Under the pieces are notes generated by a model, which saw nothing but the letters and a program-made list of their open reading frames with translations, ran no database searches and was not told the DNA's origin. A stretch of DNA of 64,000 nucleotides from Hyalella azteca (taxonomy: Eukaryota; Arthropoda; Malacostraca; Amphipoda; Hyalellidae). Below are positions 25,072 to 48,130 of the stretch, piece after piece. Both the position numbers and the translations under genes were made by a program. The stretch covers positions 310,001-374,000 of the forward strand of contig NW_025947446.1 in NCBI RefSeq assembly GCF_000764305.2, written 5' to 3'. The stretch's first letter is position 1; each line of letters begins with the position of its first letter.

Positions 25072-25149
25072 CGGATGGAACCATTCTCTTCAGAGTGACG
25101 TATTGAAGCACGTTTTGTCACTCGAAGGGTGCCTGTGCTGGTGCCGAAG

Positions 25150-25155
25150 AATAAA
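25150..25155 (+). terminator. polyadenylation signal of UTP4
   Basis: AATAAA lies 79 bp past the UTP4 stop codon, suggesting a short 3' UTR. Confidence 0.6.
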
Positions 25156-25399
25156 CTGTTCTAACCGGATAAACAAATTTATTCTTTCCTAACAAAATTT
25201 GGAAATGCTTACGTCTTGATCGTTCAGTTAGACTCGTTTTAAAATTAATTTTATGAACTAATATGTAGAACTGTGGGTTGAATATTACATTCAAATTATT
25301 AACTTGACCCAGGCAAATTTGCTTATGACTGCCCATTGCTCTTACCTGGAGCGTGAGCATCTCTTCTCTGAATCTGATGATATCTTGTCAATGATCCTC

Positions 25400-25485
25400 G
25401 TCCTCGCAGGGGGCCAGACTTGTGGTCCGGCTTGGGGGAATGCACATCCCCCCGATCCCTAGTGCACCCACAGCCCGGTTCTTAC
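25400..25485. other. GC-rich, hairpin-forming segment of unknown identity
   Basis: This stands out from AT-rich flanks between UTP4 and TMEM60. It can fold as gccagac (25413-25419) with gtccggc (25425-25431), one mismatch, and as ggggga (25434-25439) with tccccc (25447-25452). I compared it from memory with spliceosomal snRNAs and did not recognise it. It could be a structured RNA or a repeat fragment. Confidence 0.3.
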
Positions 25486-25865
25486 GATGAATTTATCCCT
25501 ACAGTTATGGTATCGACCGTTTTTCTATTGATGGTAGTCATAGTTGCATTATTTATTATTCACGTGAATGGTTAAATTAATTTTGCAATTTTTTTTACGC
25601 AGGGCTAAAGGCCCACCAGAGTTCTTCGTGTCAAGCTTGGAAAGTTACATACATTTAATGAATCGTAAACTAAACTTATTAGGTCATCAACGATATTAAT
25701 AAGTTAGTTATTTACTCGTACATTTTTAGTTTCAGAATTTCAGAGCATACACGCATTCAGTGCTGTGTTATGCTCAGAATTGTTCGTGAAGAATCAATTG
25801 CTAGAGCTTGTTGTAGAATTTGATTCGTAATTTTTACAATTAAATCGCTACTTTTTTACAAGACT

Positions 25866-26270
25866 TCTCTTTAACTTCACTTCTTGTTTGTCTGTCTGTC
25901 TGTCTGTCTGCTAAAAATCTTATAATCGATATTTAACACACTTCTACATGTCCAATCGATCTGAAATTTTGCACACTTGCGTAAAGTTGAAGACAATGCA
26001 TGAATCAATTTACAGAATAAATAATTTTATAAATTATAATTTTTTTTCATTATTAAAAAAAATTAAAAAATAATTTCGTCTGCTACAAATCTTATAATCC
26101 ATATATGACACAATTTGACCTGTCCAATTGATCTGAAATTTTGCACAATTGCATAAAGTCAGAGACAATGCATGAATCAATTGACAGAATAAATAATTGT
26201 GAAAATTTACAAATTTTTGATATCTTAAAAAAAATTTGAAAAATAATTTTCCTTTTAAATATTTAAAAAT
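25866..26270 (+). repeat. dispersed repeat with internal duplication, copy 1
   Basis: After a (CTGT)n tract, a block of about 170 bp occurs twice in tandem (25910-26060 and 26078-26250), with shared words such as gatctgaaattttgcaca and gacaatgcatgaatcaatt. An inverted copy lies near 37435-37600. Non-coding. Confidence 0.7.
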
Positions 26271-26573
26271 AAAATTAGAAATTCATTATACATGTGTAAC
26301 ATCCAAGACACTGGATTGTTCAGAAGTGTTGTCTTTAAAAAGTAATTTTTATACGCATATTATTTATCCTTTACTCTCGCATTATGAGAAGGCACTATTG
26401 TGATAGATATCATATTAATTGAAAACAAAAATGAATGTGAGAATTCAATTATTTATTACAATCGTTGTTCCTATATTTCGTAATTCAGCTTTTTTAACCT
26501 TTATTTTGCAGAGGCCAATTTGAATTGACAATTTATTTATCTCTAGCGATCAGTTCAGATTAACCCCCCTAAA

Positions 26574-27002
26574 ATGGCGATGATCCACAGATCGCTCCTG
26601 GCTTGGTTTTTGGTGCTAGTATTCCTAATATTCGTAGGTCTGCGCATCGATGGCCGCACTCACTGGAATTTCTTCCTCGTCTTCGTGCCCATGTGGCTCT
26701 ACGACCTCTTCTTGGTCGCCTTCATCGTCTTGAAGAGCATCGGTGACTGCCGCTATGCCGACTTGGGTTCCTACTCCATCAAGAGGATCGTGTCCATGAT
26801 AATATTCCGCCTCTACCTGCTGACTATGACGCTTCTCAAGACAGCCTTCTGCGTCATGTTGTGTGTGAACCTCAACAGCCCTGCATCCCCGCCTATTAGT
26901 TGGTATGGCGTCTTCACTCCGCTCATAATTCTACTAGTTGCTCTCTCTTTTAACGTTATCCATGAGCTCGTTAATTTCAGCTTCGGGCTAAACAGCGATT
27001 GA
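26574..27002 (+). CDS. TMEM60: TMEM60, small four-pass membrane protein
   Basis: One uninterrupted frame of 142 residues; vertebrate TMEM60 has about 133. Four hydrophobic segments lie at about residues 8-27, 33-55, 76-102 and 112-136. The family pattern is visible: short N-terminus, then HWNFFLVFVPMWLYD, a short polar loop, then LLKTAFCVMLC. The start has a favourable context (aaaATGG). An acceptor-like ttattttgcag ends at 26511, so a 5' UTR intron may precede it, leaving the coding part in one exon. TMEM60 is a relative of TMEM185 and its biochemical role is not established. It stands alone between UTP4 (same strand) and the ADP/ATP carrier (converging). Confidence 0.85.
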   Translation: MAMIHRSLLAWFLVLVFLIFVGLRIDGRTHWNFFLVFVPMWLYDLFLVAFIVLKSIGDCRYADLGSYSIKRIVSMIIFRLYLLTMTLLKTAFCVMLCVNLNSPASPPISWYGVFTPLIILLVALSFNVIHELVNFSFGLNSD

Positions 27003-28470
27003 ACCTCGAGAGACACGAAGTGAGATGTCGCTTACTGTGGACTCGGCTATGACGTTCGTCGTCGTTAGAGTATAATCAAGTTGCGAGTCGCTTGCGACTG
27101 AGCAAGATACCGGCTTAACGTCTGCACGGTCACATGAGACGTTGTTGTAATCGGCAATCTTCGGCGACTTTGCTCTTCCACAAAACGTATCTTACGAATC
27201 GAAATCCTCACTCCTTCGGGTAATGTCGGGAATAGTCTCTTGTTATTGTTGAATTTATTGACAGAAAGTTCGCATTACGAGACCTGCATTCATCGGAACA
27301 GGTTTTAAGAACGAATGCTGTCAACACTCACATGGGCAGTCTGAAGCGTACATTCTCACAGTAGAATCAGTTCATCAACGGACTGAACGTGAACATGCAT
27401 GCGACCTGTCCTGCATGAACCTGCATCTCCCCTGCTCTCCAATATACAGTGTTGTTAAATAAGCATAGACAAGAATACTTCACACAACTTCAGCCGCAAA
27501 GAAATGCGTTTGCCCTCGCTGACGAATTTTTGTTTACATTTCCATCCCAAACATTACGTGCGACTCTCGCATTATCTGTCGAGAATTAAACCTGCTCTAA
27601 GTAAAAAATTGAACTCGTTCAGCGATGAAGTGTTCATTTTGCTCGCCAGTGTTGGTCTATGCCAGGAGCTACCGCTTCAAACTGTTATCCTATGCTAGGA
27701 GCTACGTCAGGAAGTCATTGTTCCTGCCGGGCCAATGAAGATGGTACTTTACATTAGATTGTTCATGCCATGAGCGAAGACGTTATCGCTCCTTCATATC
27801 AGTGTATATGATGCCATATCACATGTGCTATTGCCGCTCCGTATCTGTTTACGCAACTTGCCTGGAGACCTAAATGCCACTGGAAGTTTGTCTTTGTGGC
27901 AAGACTCGGCATCTAAGTAAGCAACGGAGGTTGATCAAGAAAACTTTCACTGTGGCGATGTTCCAAGTAAACTATCTTCCAGTTCAGAGTTTAATTTACC
28001 CTGTAATGTCAGAATAACTATTCACTGTAGCTGACTAAAATCTGAATGAACAAATGTAGTGAATAACCCTCAGTCGGTTGAATCAAAGACAACCGAAAGG
28101 ATATTTCATGCTATTTATCCAAAGTCTAACTCTTCATTCTAATAACTACCCGTTCGCGTTTTTTATTCGTAAGAGGTGAATAAACAGGCAAATTTTTTCC
28201 ACTGTTTATTCGATTATAATTTATGGGAATGGTTTGCCATTGAAAAGATGAAACAAGTAATGACGCTTTCATAGCACTGTACAACCCTACATCCTCCCTA
28301 AGGTTTCTTTGTTGGGCGGCAAGACGAGCAGCGGGAGGAATGAGTCGTGAGGCATCCCTCCATCGACTCATCCCGTCATTATTGCATGCAAACATCCAAA
28401 CTAAGAAAGATAGCGAATCCCTGTACACGCTAATAAATAACTTTCACGGGGTTGGAAGATTAAATAAGTT
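27003..28470. other. TMEM60 3' flank; no further gene seen
   Basis: It lies between the converging TMEM60 and ADP/ATP carrier genes and probably contains the TMEM60 3' UTR. Several short open frames have no splice context or recognisable product. Confidence 0.45.
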
Positions 28471-28476
28471 TTTATT
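28471..28476 (-). terminator. polyadenylation signal of the ADP/ATP carrier
   Basis: AATAAA on the minus strand, about 57 bp beyond the carrier stop codon at 28533-28535. Confidence 0.65.
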
Positions 28477-28532
28477 CTTTTTATAAAGTGAAATACTCAT
28501 TGAGACACGGAGCACGAGAGATAATGTCTCGT

Positions 28533-40266
<11,734 letters not shown>

Positions 40267-40299
40267 CTTGAATGGAGGGAGGAACACGCGTGTACGTCC

Positions 40300-40450
40300 A
40301 ACTGATCACTGCGAAGAGAAAGAGGCGAAGGCGCAGTCGCCGGCTACTACGATCTCGTCCGTGGCCCAGCTACCAATCAGGAGGGGGGAAAACCGTGACG
40401 TATATTTTAACCAATCATGTGTAAAGTCGTCATCCTTCTAGCCAATGGTA
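40300..40450 (-). promoter_or_regulatory. putative ADP/ATP carrier promoter and 5' UTR
   Basis: A GC-richer block just upstream of the carrier start. Three CCAAT boxes lie on the plus strand at 40373-40377, 40411-40415 and 40442-40446, which read ATTGG in the direction of transcription, about 105-180 bp before the ATG. No clear TATA box is present. Confidence 0.5.
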
Positions 40451-41795
40451 AAAGAATGTTTCTCTGATGTCATTAAATGAAAATATTATGCCACAGACCA
40501 GTCTATGCCATTTACTATTTCCAGAGGCGAATGAATTTTAATATTTAATCAAGATTGAAGCAAATAACAGACAGATAAATTACTAGAATCGAGTAGGAAA
40601 CCATGTATCTGCAGTTAAGTTTTTTATGTCAGCAGACAAGTGATTTGCCGGCGAGATCTGGGTCAAGGAAACTTGATTTATTTGAAGCTCTGGCATATTA
40701 TAGACAGGTTTCCAAGAAATGCATTTACTAGAATTCTTGAATTTATTTCTTAGAATATATTTCGACGATTTATCATAATGATAGAACCTTAACCTGAAAT
40801 GTGAAATATGACCTATGTAACATCTGGTGAAGTATTTTTAAGCAAAACAATCCCTTTCGAAATCATTATAGAATGAATCAAATTTGTCTAAATGACTTAC
40901 AGCATTCGAGGATTCGGTCATATGATGAGCCATTCCGTATCTGTAGCTTCGGGACATTGCCTGGATTTTGTTATGTCTTGAATGTCAAATTTTCCTTTTT
41001 CTGCACAAGAGAACTTTCACATTCAGTTGATTTGGGTCTGTATATGTAGCTTTCAACGTGGTATAGGTACTTTAAATCGTTTAAATTGACGGAATAGCAG
41101 AAGTTCAAGACTAATATTAGACCATAGCTTGGCAAGACCTTGGCCGGCCTAGAGTTGGCAGCGCGTGTTGGCTTGATAATGCTGAGCAGGGAGCACGAGT
41201 TTCAGATTGGGTACTCGAACTCATAATGCGTCCTCACACATCGTCCATTACTAATGTAAATAGGTAGAGTTTCTTCTACGTTAGTCTCTACTGATTGTGC
41301 CCAATTCAACTTCGCATTCAGAAGTCTGCATTTTTCCCCTTGTTCGTTTATTGATTTTATTTATACCACAGTTAACGAATGATAATATTAATTTACGCTG
41401 GTTTATGCAGATACTGAGATACATTCATGTTTAATCACTCATAACAAATTATAACAGCTACCGGTAGTTTGCACCGAAATGTTAAATCATCGTAACTCTG
41501 GCTCATGGCGGTGCCATTAGGCTAAATGTGACGCCATTCTTAAAGACAATCTAATCACAAGGCCCCATCCTATCTCATGAAATTGTTAGCCTGCACATGC
41601 GTTAATTTCTATATTAGTTACGGTATGTTATGTGTCAAGGGCGTATACGCATATAGGAAATACAGAGCAACAAGTAATGAGCATATAAAAATACACGTTG
41701 CTTTGAACGTGGATTTGAATTTTCGGCGAGTGAATGTGCATTCGATGCGTGAATATGTATTTTTCGTACAATTGATATGAATTACGAACGTGAAT
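40451..41795. other. no recognisable gene
   Basis: AT-rich intergenic DNA upstream of the ADP/ATP carrier. Nothing supported beyond short chance frames. Confidence 0.5.
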
Positions 41796-41796
41796 G

Positions 41797-42196
41797 TGTA
41801 TCGTTTGGACTGTGGATATGTATTGTTTGGACCGTGGATATGCATTGTTTGGACCATGAATATGTATTGTTTGGAAAGTTAATACGTATTGTTTGGACCG
41901 TGGATATGTATTTTTTGGATCATGAATACGTATTATTTGGACCGTGAATGCGTATTGTTTGGACCGTGAATACGTATTGTTTGTGCCATGGATACGTATT
42001 GTTTGGACCGTGAATATGTATTGTTTGGACCGTGGATATGTATTGTTTGGACCGTGGATATGTATTGTTTGGACCGTGGATATGTATTGTTTGGACCGTG
42101 GATATGCATTGTTTGGACCATGGATATGTATTGTTTGGACCGTGGATATGTATTGTTTGCACCGTGAATATGTATTGTTTGGACCGTGAATATCAT
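41797..42196 (+). repeat. 22-bp minisatellite, about 18 copies
   Basis: Units of tattgtttggaccgtggata followed by tg, with the most uniform copies at 42000-42180. It lies about 1.5 kb upstream of the carrier. It has no unique spacers and is read openly in several frames only because of its regularity. Confidence 0.9.
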
Positions 42197-42959
42197 TATT
42201 CAGTAAGTATAGTTATGTATTTTTTATATTATGGCTATGCCTAATTCGCAACATATATAAGCATAGTTCGATAACGTCTATGGGTATTGTTCGAAACGTA
42301 GATATAAATTTTTCGTGACGAAATTTTCTGGTAAATTCGTTTAAAAAAATATCCTGTATTATTCGAACAAAACATTACGAAATTCTCACGTTAAATCACT
42401 TCGACGATGGCTTCGTTTCACATCACAGAAGATAGATATTGTTCACGATAAAATTGCTTATTTTATCACAGATAAATTTATAATAAATATAAATAAATGA
42501 ATAAATTCAACAAGCCTTTCTTTGTCACTGCAATTTAAATCAAATTTCCTGGAATTCGATCGTAGTTTTCAGAGAGCAAATGAACGGCGTTTCTGATCGT
42601 TTCTAACGGAAAATGCATCTCTCTATACATTATTTACTATATAATCTATTATACATATATCGGCCCAGCATGTGTACAATTACATAGCACAATCACACAG
42701 AGATTAGAGTGGGCCATCAAGTTAGCTAAATTCACTTTCACTATTCGATAACTGAATACAAATATATTTTTAGTTCTGAATGCAAGTCGTTCTTGAATGA
42801 AATTACAACAACAGACGCACGAATTGTTAATAAATTCAACTCTTGAAGACCAAAGAGTCTTGGGTCTTCAATTGGATGCGGAGATATTCGGAACACGTCG
42901 GAGTTTTCTCAACTCAGCACCCCTGACCTGCCCCGTGATGTCGCCAGAGCTGAGGTCTA

Positions 42960-43173
42960 AAATATAGCCCAGTGGTTAAAGTAATACCAGGATTGGTGCA
43001 GAGAGGCGCGGGTTAGATCCCAGCTTTGTGCGCAAGTTTCTGGTCAGAATCGGCGAGAGCAGAATTGTAGCAGTGAGTTGCAAGTTCGAGACCGCAAAAT
43101 GCTGTGAATATTCTGTGATGCTAAGAATCGGCGACAGGCCTACGGCCTACTAAACGCTGAAACCGCTATAAGT
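42960..43173 (+). mobile_element. tRNA-derived SINE with LINE-like 3' tail
   Basis: An A-box-like tagcccagtgg (42965-42975) and a B-box-like ggttagatccc (43011-43021) are spaced as in a pol III promoter of tRNA origin. A body follows, then the tail aagaatcggcgacaggccta (from 43123) and gctgaaaccgctata. The tail matches the 3' end of the LINE at 47051-47845 (aagaatcggcaacaggcc on the minus strand). A partial inverted copy lies at 19155-19255. Confidence 0.72.
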
Positions 43174-43306
43174 TAGGGCTACCAATATTTTAATATTCAT
43201 GTCAGGGCTACCAAAATTCTAATATTCATGTCAGGGCCACCAATATTTTAATATTCATGTCAGGGCCACCAATATTTTAATATTCATGTCAGGGCTACCA
43301 ATATTC
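43174..43306 (+). repeat. 29-bp minisatellite, about 4.6 copies
   Basis: Units of agggctaccaatattttaat followed by attcatgtc start exactly at the 3' end of the SINE. The array may have grown from its terminal repeat. Confidence 0.85.
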
Positions 43307-46300
43307 CATGTTGGTGCGGCAATACATGTGCGTCACGAGCCCAAGTTTTTCCCAGGTTCATGGTTTCACCAGAAAACTCTTTGGTGTTAGGCCTAAGTGA
43401 CTTGTTCTTTCGGCTGGTCATGAGATGGAAGGAATTGAGGAATACATTTATTGAGTGTACATCGAATAGTTTGGGCAGGATTTTGGAGAGTTGTCTTCTA
43501 CTCCGGCAAGTTGCACTTCCTATAACAAAATGTAGGAAACTGTTATTAGGAAAATTTTGACTGTGGTCCGACAATCAACTCGCACTTTTTTCTTTTGTTG
43601 AAAAGTTCACATGTATATTGTAATGACATACACTGAACATGTGTCTTCAAGAAGGTTTCCTATCCATGTGAAATATATATGATGCAGTTTTAACCAAATA
43701 AATCGTCGCAACGCACAACGAGGTATTGTAGCTGTCAATGTCAACAGTATGCACACTTGCATGCAGCAGCAGATGCTGGACTAGATCGGTGCCTTTATAA
43801 ATTACAGGAAAATCTTCGTTCCATCACCACATTTTCTTCAACACTGAGGGGATCTATAAACAACGTTTAACACGGATTGAGGGAATGTCTCACTCAAGTA
43901 ACTTTATTGCGTGATCAAGAAAGCATGAATAAAATTCCCGTCGTCGGCGTAATGGAGTGCATTTGGTGCTAAGCTCGGAAGTGTAGCTGCTGTTTCTGTA
44001 GCCTTGAAACGAGCTGCAGATACCGGTGCCGCGTGACGTCACGAGCCGTCACGTGCACCCCCCACATACAACAGCCAATGGCGGTCGCGCGTCGGTGTCG
44101 TCCCTGAGTGTCAGAAAAAACTAGTTCTTCATCTCGTTCAGCAGGCCTCTGATTCAAATTCACTTATACTTTTCACTTTTTTATACTTTTTCGGTTTTTT
44201 ATACAAAATTAATAAATTCAAACGAATCTAGATTAAATCTTGGAGAAGTTCACAGGAAAGAATACGTTCGTAAATGCGTTGTAAATGCACTAAATTTATG
44301 TATATAGAATCAAACGAAAATTCAAACAGGTTCTCGAAACTATGAAATACCTTTCTTCAAACATGCAAAAATTACGCTAGTGTACAGCCGATAAAATTAG
44401 TTTAAATGCCAATTGAATAATATATAGGAGCTGCTCCTCCAATTCACAGTATAACCTAATAATTTATAGTTTTTAAGAGGATCCTAAATTAATTAAGAGG
44501 CATTAGGGTTTACGATCGAAATCATCCGAGACACAAGTGTCTTCAATGTCTTAATTAATTTTTCGATACGATCACATTTTGAGATTCTCACACAATGTTC
44601 CATGTCAAACCAATTCCAGATTTTTAAAGAATTTTAACGTTGCTATTAAAATCTCATAGTTGCCCAGAATTACATTCAATGGCACAACTGGGCTTTCATT
44701 TTATATTGGCTGAAAGCATCCACTAACGAGCATAGATAAAAATTTATATGGAAACTTTTAAAACAAATAGGTTATGAATGAACATACTATGATAGCGGTG
44801 AACTATAGGCGACGATCTTGCTTCCATTTTAGTTATAAATCAATAACAATTACACGAAATATCATTTATAGTAATACAACAATAAATCTAACTAACCGAA
44901 TAGCTTGGTTCATCAAGTACTATACAGGCATCTAGGGTCAAGCAATAGATGCTGTGGCGCATTTGCAAATAACTGCGCTTAGTAGGCTAATTCTATTGCA
45001 GCAAATTCCAGTGAACATGAAAAACGGCTGCTACACCTTAGTTAAACCGTAGCATTTACAGTGCGTTTCATGCAGCTTCAGATGGAGTTAAAACAGAGTA
45101 CGCGAATTATTAATACGTTTACTTGGCATCGCATGAAATAAAACTTCATTTTGATGTTGCAACTTTGTTTTCATCTATTTAACTTAGTTGTCTGGTAGGA
45201 TAATGCAGGACTGAGAAACAATCGAACGTTAACATATAGGACACGCAGCAACAAATTAACAAGTTGACTACGTATTGGTACATATGCGTACCACGAAATG
45301 TACATATTTCTCCAGGAGGTAGTGGTACATATTTCAGGTTGCTTTAAATCGGCCAAATCCGAGAAAAAAAGGCAAAAAAAGCCGATAATTCAATGTATAC
45401 TAGTTTATTTGTGGGTTCCGCTATAAAAATTCCATTTATTTTCTATTTACAGTATTTAGAATTTAATTAGGAGGTACCCCTATCATAAATTTTAGCCGGC
45501 CAACTCGATTGAGAAAAACTAAATCACGGAATTTGTCCGGAAAAATGACCGTCTGGCAACCCTGCTTAAAAAAAGTATAAAAAATGAATTTATAGTACAA
45601 GATGAAGCAATAGTTTAAGGAACAATCGAGTGCCTAGATTTGAAATTATGTTCTTAACAGATTTTATGTAGGAGAATCGATAAAAAAATGTTATAAAACG
45701 ACGGAGTGATGAATTGAAAACAGAAGCGTGCAGTAAAACTATGGGAAACAATGAATAGTGGCTTGCTCCAAGATTTTGGACAAGGCAATGTACTAGAAAA
45801 TGCTGTAGAAAACTAACGAATTGAATTAGAAAACGAGAGTGAATGATAGAAAACTTCTAACTACATAAACTATGCCAGCACAAGGAACTGATAATGACTC
45901 GTTAAGAGCTCAATAGAACACAGAATCTGTCCAAAACTAATCACTTATATTTTCCAGTGACCATCGCTTTTCGGCGGAAACGGGTGTAAAACTTTCATTG
46001 GATCTTGATTAGTGGGAATGGATTCAACAAAATTGTATTGTACGCCTTTTTACCATTGAGTTGAAATTATTGGTCCTGTCAATTGTTGATAGTCCAGCTG
46101 GCAAATACGTTTTCGTAATAAGTTTTTAACTTAATTAATCCAGTGATATACCTGACGAATCCTAACCTAAAAGCGCACTACTTCACCTCAGTTTCGTGTC
46201 TATTCATGTTTGATTCAGATACTTGATTATGTAAAAATTATAAAGTTTCCTTCAGAGACTAAACCTGGAGAATAAATATAGAATATCAACTTTTACATTT

Positions 46301-47050
46301 CAGAATTGTTCCTTATGTCTCTTAAATTCTTGTTACTATGGTAGTAAAATCACTTCGCTAGTGCAAGGAGGGCATTGAGATTTTTATGAAATAACGTTAT
46401 CATGACATCTATGCCGGACTTTAAAGTCATCAGTAGGGACAGCTAGTATTTTTTCCGCAAATATGATAACACCTATGCCGATATTCTGATGCACTAACAT
46501 CCTCTTATAAAGCCGACACTCAAGACGGAGATCGAGAACGTTTCGGGGGCAGAAGCAAATGAATCATATTATTGTCGGAGGCGAACTGCTCATTTTATCG
46601 AACATCACGCGCCTAACCCCATACAGCAGCGAATGGCTGCAACCTCTGCTCTCTGAACATTACGAACGGTAACAAAAACGAACGGTAACAAAAATAATTA
46701 CGAACGGTAACAAAAATAAGTTTGCGATGCACTTTGTCAAGTAACCGCAAATAAAATGTTATTGACGTCCACTGACAGTCTGGTGTAAGGTATCTTATTA
46801 CTGTGGCAATATTTCGTAGAAATGGAACCACAAGCCTAGCGCTGCAGTTTAGTTTAGTTTAGTGGCCAAATGTTTACTAGCGCTTCAGCTATTTAGCTAT
46901 CTCGCACCGAAAGTCAAGATGAACATCACCATAGAGGTGGAAGGTCTCAATTATTCATCACCCACAAGGGGCGGAAGGTCTCAGATGTCCAGCCCGCTGA
47001 AGCTGGCTCGAAAGAAGCAGCGTTAGCATCTCAAAAGAGACGAAGTGACA
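43307..47050. other. no recognisable gene
   Basis: AT-rich DNA with short chance frames. Minor features are a threefold acgaacggtaacaaaaa motif near 46670-46715, an imperfect 37-bp duplication near 46920-46990, and the regulatory-looking block described at 44025-44115. Confidence 0.45.
44025..44115. promoter_or_regulatory. promoter-like cluster: CRE, E-box and CCAAT
   Basis: A GC-rich island holds TGACGTCA (44034-44041), CACGTG (44050-44055) and CCAAT (44075-44079) within 46 bp, followed by a CpG-rich stretch. No coding exon was found on either side. It may be a distant promoter, an enhancer or the start of a non-coding transcript. Confidence 0.35.
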
Positions 47051-47845
47051 AGAATAGAATAGAATAGAAGTGTCGGCGCTGAAGAAATAGGCCCATGGCC
47101 TGTTGCCGATTCTTGAACTTTTCGTGACTTGATTCACAAGGGATCCGGCCTTTGGAACCCGATCTTTCCATAGCTGACGATTGATTGAGATAGCTGCTTG
47201 ACTTATTGCCTGGTCCGTAATTTGCTAGGCATTTTAAGACTGAACATATGCTCCTGCATAGCTTCGTCTAGTCTGTTTTTGAAGATGTTCATACTCGGAG
47301 CGTCAACGATGCTATCAGGTAGGCTGTTCCACATGTCGGTGACTCGAAGCGAGAAGAAATGTTGTCGCATGGATGTGTTCCAACGCTGTTTTTTTTAGTT
47401 TATAGCCGTGGCCCCTGGTGTTGGTTCTTGTTTCAAATTCTAGTAATCCTTCTGGGACCTTGTATAAGTCATGAGTATACTTGTATACTTCAATGAGGTC
47501 CCCACGCAGACGTCGATAACTGAGGCTTGGAAGCTTCATAATCTTTAATCTTTCCTCATAGGACTTGCCTTTCAAGCCCGGAACTATTCTTGTTGCGCGT
47601 CTTTGAACACTCTCTACTAAATTTCTGTCCTTTTCAAATTTCGGTGACCATACGACGTTTCCAAACTCTAGGTTCGGGCGCACGACAGCAACAAACAACT
47701 GCTTCTTCGTTCCTGCATCTAGGAACTCGAAAGAGCGTCTGATCAGTCCAAGTCGTTTATTGGCTTTATTAACTTGACCTTCAATATGCTTAGAAAATTT
47801 CAACTCATTGTCGATGTTAACTCCTAAATCCTGAGGGACAGGTGA
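47051..47845 (-). mobile_element. 5'-truncated non-LTR retrotransposon (LINE), broken reverse transcriptase end
   Basis: On the minus strand, from about 47845 down, the frame reads the C-terminal part typical of CR1/Jockey-like polymerases: DLGVNIDNELKFSKHI, RPNLEFGNVVWSP, VQRRATRIVPGL, LPSLSYRRLRGDLIEVYKY. At an A-run near 47395 the frame breaks, and the usual ending (VTDMWNSLPDSIVDAPSMNI) continues in another frame to about 47230. The 3' UTR then ends in aagaatcggcaacaggcc and a (TTCTA)n tail near 47051-47070. Nothing upstream of the polymerase C-terminus remains, so it is inactive. Confidence 0.85.
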
Positions 47846-48130
47846 AAAGCAACAGAAACGAAGACACTCGAACAAGAGGTCGCTTACACGGGACGTCGGC
47901 CGCCCGCACGAGAGAGACAGAGAAGGGAAATGTAAGGAATCCTGCCTACATAATAACTTAACCCCACAACTGAGACCTACAGTCAGACACCGCGAGCTCA
48001 GCGGTGGGGCGCTCAGGAACAATCCCCCTCGATCGGAGCGCGAAATCGCATAGGACTTCTGACGAGCACAGACACCCGTCAGAAGTCCCCCCTGAGGGGT
48101 AGCGCTGTAGCCCGCCCCTGTATCTCAGAG
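47846..48130. other. GC-rich segment with a perfect hairpin
   Basis: Adjoins the truncated LINE. ggacttctgacg (48053-48064) and cgtcagaagtcc (48077-48088) form a perfect 12-bp stem with a 12-base loop, followed by cccc. It may be the end of another element or a structured RNA fragment; not identified. Confidence 0.4.

Noticed and set aside
25400..25485. Spliceosomal snRNA gene
   Set aside because: No match by memory to U1, U2, U4, U5, U6, U11 or U6atac landmarks, so it is left unidentified.
41618..42244. Overlapping frames in the 22-bp array on both strands
   Set aside because: Low-complexity translation of a repeat, with no start context or known product.
43284..43574. 96-codon minus-strand frame
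   Set aside because: No family recognised. It overlaps the edge of a minisatellite and has no splice or promoter support.
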